From Candidatus Treponema faecavium (GTDB lineage: Bacteria > Spirochaetota > Spirochaetia > Treponematales > Treponemataceae), in assembly GCA_019113455.1 (NCBI GenBank), contig DXHG01000133.1:1-6481 (forward strand): a stretch of 6,481 nucleotides of DNA. Reading direction: 5' to 3'. Shown in pieces: positions 5,188-6,481 of this stretch. The notes beneath the pieces are model-generated. The model worked only from the letters and a program-made list of their open reading frames with translations, searched no databases and was not told the origin of the DNA. The stretch's first letter is position 1, and each line of letters opens with the position of its first letter. A program made the translations under genes and the position numbers.

Positions 5188-6481
5188 TCAGCGTTCCATT
5201 TTGCGGTACACTGTCTTATGCGGGCGGTCGGCGTCTGCGCCCAGCTGCTTTCTGCGCCACTCAGCGTAGTCGCTCCAGCTGCCTTCAAACCACACGACAT
5301 CGCTGTTGTTTTCAAACGCGAGGATATGGGTGCATACGCGATCAAGGAACCAGCGGTCGTGGCTGATAACGAGCACGCAGCCGGCAAACTCTTCAATCGC
5401 GTCTTCAAGCGCGCGCATCGTTGCCACATCGAGGTCGTTTGTCGGCTCGTCGAGCAGCAGTACGTTTCCCGCCTGCTTGAGCATCATTGCAAGGTTAAGC
5501 CGGTTGCGCTCGCCGCCTGAAAGCACGCCGATTTTTTTCTGCTGGTCGGCTCCTGAAAAATTAAACCATGAGCAGTATGCGCGCGAATTGACTTCGCGGA
5601 GCTTTCCGTTAAGCGGTCTCCCTTTATCGTCAACCGCGCCGAGCTTCAGTACGTCAAGGCCGTCTGAGAGCTGCTCCCACACGGTTTTGGAATCGTCAAG
5701 CAGGCTGCGCATCTGATCTACGTACACGAGCTTTACCGTGTCGCCGATTTTGATTGCGCCGGCATCGGGCGTTTCGCCGCCGCCGAGCCCTGCCGCCTGT
5801 GTGATCATCCTGAACAGCGTCGTTTTTCCCGCGCCGTTGGGGCCAATAATACCCACGACTGCTCCCGGCGGCACGCTGAACGAGAGGTGTTCAAACAGCA
5901 GCCGCTCTCCGAATCCTTTTGTTACGTCTTCTGCATTGATGACGATATTGCCCAGCCGCGGGCCTGCGGGAATCGTAATCTTTGTGTCTTTTATCTGTCC
6001 TTTATCGGCACCGGCAAGAAGCTGTTCGTATTTGGTTATGTGTTCCTTGTGCTTGGCCTGCCGCCCTTTGGGACTCATGTGTATCCAGTCAAGCTCACGC
6101 TGCAGCGCCTTGCGCCGTTCGCTCTCGCCTTTTTCTTCCTGGGCAAGGCGGCGCTCCTTCTGCTCAAGCCAGCCTGAATAGTTTCCCTTGTACGGATAGC
6201 CTTCGCCGCGGTCAAGTTCCAGAATCCAGCCGGCAACGTTGTCAAGAAAATAGCGGTCGTGCGTTACGGCGATAATCGTTCCTTCGTACTGCTGCAAATA
6301 CCGCTCAAGCCAGGCGACTGTCTCGGCATCAAGATGGTTTGTCGGCTCGTCAAGCAGCAGAATGTCGGGTTTCTGCAAAAGCAGGCGGCAGAGCGCTACT
6401 CGGCGGCGCTCGCCGCCAGAGAGCACGTCGACCGGCTGTTCAGGCGGCGGGCAGCGCAGCGCGTCCATTGCAAGTTCAAGG
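5188..6481 (-). CDS. ettA: Energy-dependent translational throttle protein EttA (ABC-F ATPase), 5' end outside the window
   Basis: The frame is open to the right edge; the ATG at 6468 is internal, since LELAMDALRCPP is a known interior EttA segment. About 150 N-terminal residues, including the first Walker A, are missing. EttA binds the ribosomal E site and gates entry into the elongation cycle according to ATP/ADP ratio. Counting from M at 6468: first ABC signature LSGGE (16-20), Walker B ILLLDEPTNHLD (36-47), and H-loop VTHDRYFLD (68-76). Next come the DRGEGYPYKGNYSGWLEQK segment (86-104) and the charged P-site interacting linker (about 105-165, with KGRQAKHKEH), typical of EttA. The second ATPase follows: Walker A GPNGAGKTT (209-217), signature LSGGE (316-320), Walker B VLLLDEPTNDLD (336-347), H-loop ISHDRWFLDR (368-377). 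There are no transmembrane segments. A roughly 10-residue insertion (280-289) separates GLDVLKLG from SRAY compared with E. coli EttA as I recall it. All catalytic motifs visible are intact. Confidence 0.95.
   Translation of the reverse strand, partial: LELAMDALRCPPPEQPVDVLSGGERRRVALCRLLLQKPDILLLDEPTNHLDAETVAWLERYLQQYEGTIIAVTHDRYFLDNVAGWILELDRGEGYPYKGNYSGWLEQKERRLAQEEKGESERRKALQRELDWIHMSPKGRQAKHKEHITKYEQLLAGADKGQIKDTKITIPAGPRLGNIVINAEDVTKGFGERLLFEHLSFSVPPGAVVGIIGPNGAGKTTLFRMITQAAGLGGGETPDAGAIKIGDTVKLVYVDQMRSLLDDSKTVWEQLSDGLDVLKLGAVDDKGRPLNGKLREVNSRAYCSWFNFSGADQQKKIGVLSGGERNRLNLAMMLKQAGNVLLLDEPTNDLDVATMRALEDAIEEFAGCVLVISHDRWFLDRVCTHILAFENNSDVVWFEGSWSDYAEWRRKQLGADADRPHKTVYRKMER

Noticed and set aside
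5437..6360. Near-identical direct repeat of about 20 bases (around 5440-5460 and 6340-6360)
   Set aside because: Both copies encode the LLLDEPTN Walker B of the two ATPase domains of EttA. The repeat reflects ancient domain duplication with shared codon use, not a mobile or recombination element.
6466..6468. ATG at 6468 as the true start of the ABC-F gene
   Set aside because: The frame stays open to the edge with EttA-like residues (LELA) before this ATG, and the first ATPase would lack its Walker A.

Overview
The window reads like a moderately GC-rich chromosomal segment from a spirochaete, most plausibly a Treponema-type organism. That call is an inference from overall gene style (a membrane-anchored TPR protein, TTG and GTG starts, an EttA-type ABC-F protein); no marker gene here proves it. 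The window holds one complete + strand gene and five - strand genes, one of them cut by the right edge. It looks mostly like ordinary chromosome. The less ordinary parts are a TPR protein with a decayed nuclease-like tail, a small operon of unrecognised genes in front of rsmG, a solitary DNA methyltransferase, and a hairpin-rich spacer.

Layout. Bases 1-88 hold a near-consensus sigma70 promoter whose expected start point falls on the ATG of the first gene (89-1456, +). This gene encodes a one-pass membrane anchor, a TPR solenoid and a C-terminal domain resembling a degenerate Mrr-type restriction endonuclease fold. A short convergent spacer (1457-1508) follows.

Next comes a compact - strand operon, read from 3927 down to 1509: a cytoplasmic HExxH zinc-metallopeptidase-like protein, an exported protein of unknown function (start reassigned here to a TTG at 3134), and rsmG, the 16S rRNA m7G527 methyltransferase. 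The three genes overlap or nearly touch, each has a good Shine-Dalgarno sequence, and a clear promoter (-35 at 3977-3982, -10 at 3953-3958) lies just upstream.

A roughly 295-bp spacer (3928-4222) without a supportable gene separates this operon from a second - strand pair. Besides the promoter it contains a cluster of inverted repeats, including a perfect 11-bp dyad. The second pair is ettA (ABC-F translational throttle, 5' end beyond the window) followed after a 5-base gap by a beta-class DNA methyltransferase, probably adenine-specific, with no restriction endonuclease in view.

Functionally the window mixes ribosome-related genes (rsmG, ettA) with envelope-associated proteins of unknown role and one DNA-modification gene. 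No RNA genes, CRISPR array, insertion sequence or transposase could be supported.
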